From Spirochaetae bacterium HGW-Spirochaetae-7 (GTDB lineage: Bacteria > Spirochaetota > Spirochaetia > Treponematales > UBA12059), in contig PGXR01000165.1 of the NCBI GenBank assembly GCA_002839245.1, forward strand, positions 1 to 6,406: a stretch of 6,406 bases of DNA, in the 5' to 3' direction. Made by a program: the position numbers and the translations under genes. Positions 5,412 through 6,406 of this stretch are shown here, piece after piece (the first letter of the stretch is position 1; each line of letters begins with the position of its first letter). The notes under the pieces were generated by a model. The model was not told the DNA's origin, searched no databases, and was given only the letters and a program-made list of their open reading frames with translations.

Positions 5412-6406
5412 ATGACAAAAGCTCGCGGTTTCAAGCGCGGAGGCATTACTTTGGATCATCGCGTCCAGATGCACGCGGGTTCAATGGAAAACGCTTTCCT
5501 GCCGATGAATGCCGTCGTCATATTGAGGGAGACCAAGGAGGCCATCGAGCCGAATCCGGTCGTCAAGGTTGGCCAGGAAGTCCGCGAGGGGCAGCTCATC
5601 GCCAAGTCATCGAGACGGGGTTCCTCAAACGTGCATTCCCCGATTCCGGGCATAGTCCGCCGTATCGAAACCGTCAGGAGGCCAGGTGGCTACGATGCGC
5701 GGGCCATAACCATCTCACTCGAAGGCGCGTTCAGCGTATCGGGAAAAAGGCCGGAACGCTACCTTTGGAAATCGCTCAACAAGGCGGATATCGTCCATAT
5801 CGTACAGGACAAAGGAATAGTCCACGTCTCGAGCGGGCAGCCGCTGTCGGAAAGCATTGCCGATCAGGCCTTGCGGCCCGGCTTTACCATGGTCGTCAGC
5901 GCGCTCGAGATGGATCCGTACAGAAGGACCGAGGAAGTGCTCCTCGCGTCGCGGCTCGAGGATGTCATCGACGGATGCGCCATCGCAGCACGCATGGCAA
6001 TTCCCTCGCGCATAGTGATCGCCATCGACGAATACATGTCAGCGGCCGTCACGGAAAGGCTTCAGTCCGTCCTGACGGCATCAGGGCTTGATGCAAGCGT
6101 CCAGGCTTTCAGGCGCCGATTTCCGCAGGAGATGCCGTCGCAGATAGCCGAGGCTCTAGGCCTGGACGTCTCGACCCTGTTTGTCCTCGAGCCGAGCACG
6201 CTCATCGCCCTGCACGACGCCGTCGTTTCAAACAAGCCACACATCGAGCAGTATGTCTATGTTGGTGGCGGCGCGATCAAGAGGCCGGCCATCCTGAAGG
6301 CGCGCATCGGAGCTCCGATAGGCGACCTGATAGAGGAATGCGGCGGATTTTCAGGTCCGCCCGATACCATAGTCATAGGCGGACCTTTCAGGGGCAGGGC
6401 AGCCAT
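5412..6406 (+). CDS. rnfC: RnfC-like electron-transport protein with degenerate cofactor motifs (3' end beyond window)
   Basis: RnfC is the peripheral flavin- and iron-sulfur-bearing subunit of the Rnf ion-pumping ferredoxin:NAD oxidoreductase. The visible 331 residues follow RnfC in order: FKRGGI (7-12), matching the F-x-GGI start; a biotinyl-lipoyl-like hammerhead (about 48-88; VVKVGQEVREGQLIA, VHSPIPGIVRRIE); the core (about 120-270) with DGCAIAARMAIPSRIVIAIDE (at 188-207); and the SLBB domain (281-328; YVYVGGGAIKRP, GAPIGDLIEECGG, VIGGPFRG). The region that should carry the C-terminal [4Fe-4S] cysteine motifs lies past the window edge. Motifs forming the flavin/nucleotide pocket in ordinary RnfC are altered: the Gly-rich G-x-GGAGFPT loop reads IVHVSSGQPLS (136-146), AECEPY reads ALEMDPY (164-170), and YP-x-GGEKQL reads FPQEMPSQI (237-245). 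The ATG at 5412 has a weak AGGA three bases upstream. A GGAGG before the TTG at 5451 would delete the conserved FKRGGI start, so I rejected it. It could be a divergent RnfC or a paralogue with a structural role. Confidence 0.82.
   Translation, partial: MTKARGFKRGGITLDHRVQMHAGSMENAFLPMNAVVILRETKEAIEPNPVVKVGQEVREGQLIAKSSRRGSSNVHSPIPGIVRRIETVRRPGGYDARAITISLEGAFSVSGKRPERYLWKSLNKADIVHIVQDKGIVHVSSGQPLSESIADQALRPGFTMVVSALEMDPYRRTEEVLLASRLEDVIDGCAIAARMAIPSRIVIAIDEYMSAAVTERLQSVLTASGLDASVQAFRRRFPQEMPSQIAEALGLDVSTLFVLEPSTLIALHDAVVSNKPHIEQYVYVGGGAIKRPAILKARIGAPIGDLIEECGGFSGPPDTIVIGGPFRGRAA

Noticed and set aside
5436..5453. GGAGG followed by TTG as the start of the RnfC-like gene
   Set aside because: GGAGGC encodes the Gly-Gly of the conserved FKRGGI N-terminus, so the site is coding sequence and a start at 5451 would remove that motif.
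5372..6091. Plus-strand 239-codon open frame
   Set aside because: It is an out-of-frame shadow of the RnfC-like gene, rich in Arg/Gly/His with no domain, while the 5412 frame shows RnfC blocks in order.

Overview
The window looks like bacterial chromosome of fairly high GC (by eye near 58-60% in the genes, lower in the first ~230 bases). HflK/HflC, an RnfC-like protein, a YuiD-type DUF212 membrane protein and an acylated polytopic membrane protein together suggest a diderm, heterotrophic or anaerobic bacterium. My best guess is a spirochaete (Spirochaetales), but this is an inference from gene content and not a proof. I did not place the genus.

Layout. Bases 11-225 hold a small decayed element. 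It is a shortened GxxExxY-family (PD-(D/E)XK nuclease-like) reading frame lying between two inverted arms of about 30 bp, each built of three AATCTG units with the same spacing. A strong hairpin terminator (248-282) follows and ends the leftward operon. On the minus strand, read from right to left, are an RluA/RluC-type 23S rRNA pseudouridine synthase (3345-2341), then hflK (2253-1279) and hflC (1282-302). hflK and hflC overlap by ATGA and encode the two SPFH partners of the HflKC complex, which surrounds the FtsH protease in other bacteria.

A 154-bp divergent intergenic region (3346-3499) carries back-to-back promoters, one leftward for the pseudouridine synthase and one rightward. The rightward unit begins with a YuiD-like DUF212 protein (3500-3958). 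Ten bases later comes an unrecognised protein (3969-5270) with a lipobox signal peptide, an extracytoplasmic domain, six predicted membrane segments that obey the positive-inside rule, and an extracytoplasmic C-terminal region. A near-consensus promoter and a leader of about 100 nt (5277-5411) precede an RnfC-like gene that runs off the right edge (5412-6406).

The two observations most worth a second look are both in the rightward half or at the left edge. First, the RnfC-like protein keeps the biotinyl-lipoyl-like, core and SLBB framework, but the motifs that form the flavin/nucleotide site in ordinary RnfC are all replaced. Second, the left-edge GxxExxY remnant sits inside phased inverted repeats. 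I found no CRISPR array, tRNA, rRNA, intact transposase or defence operon.
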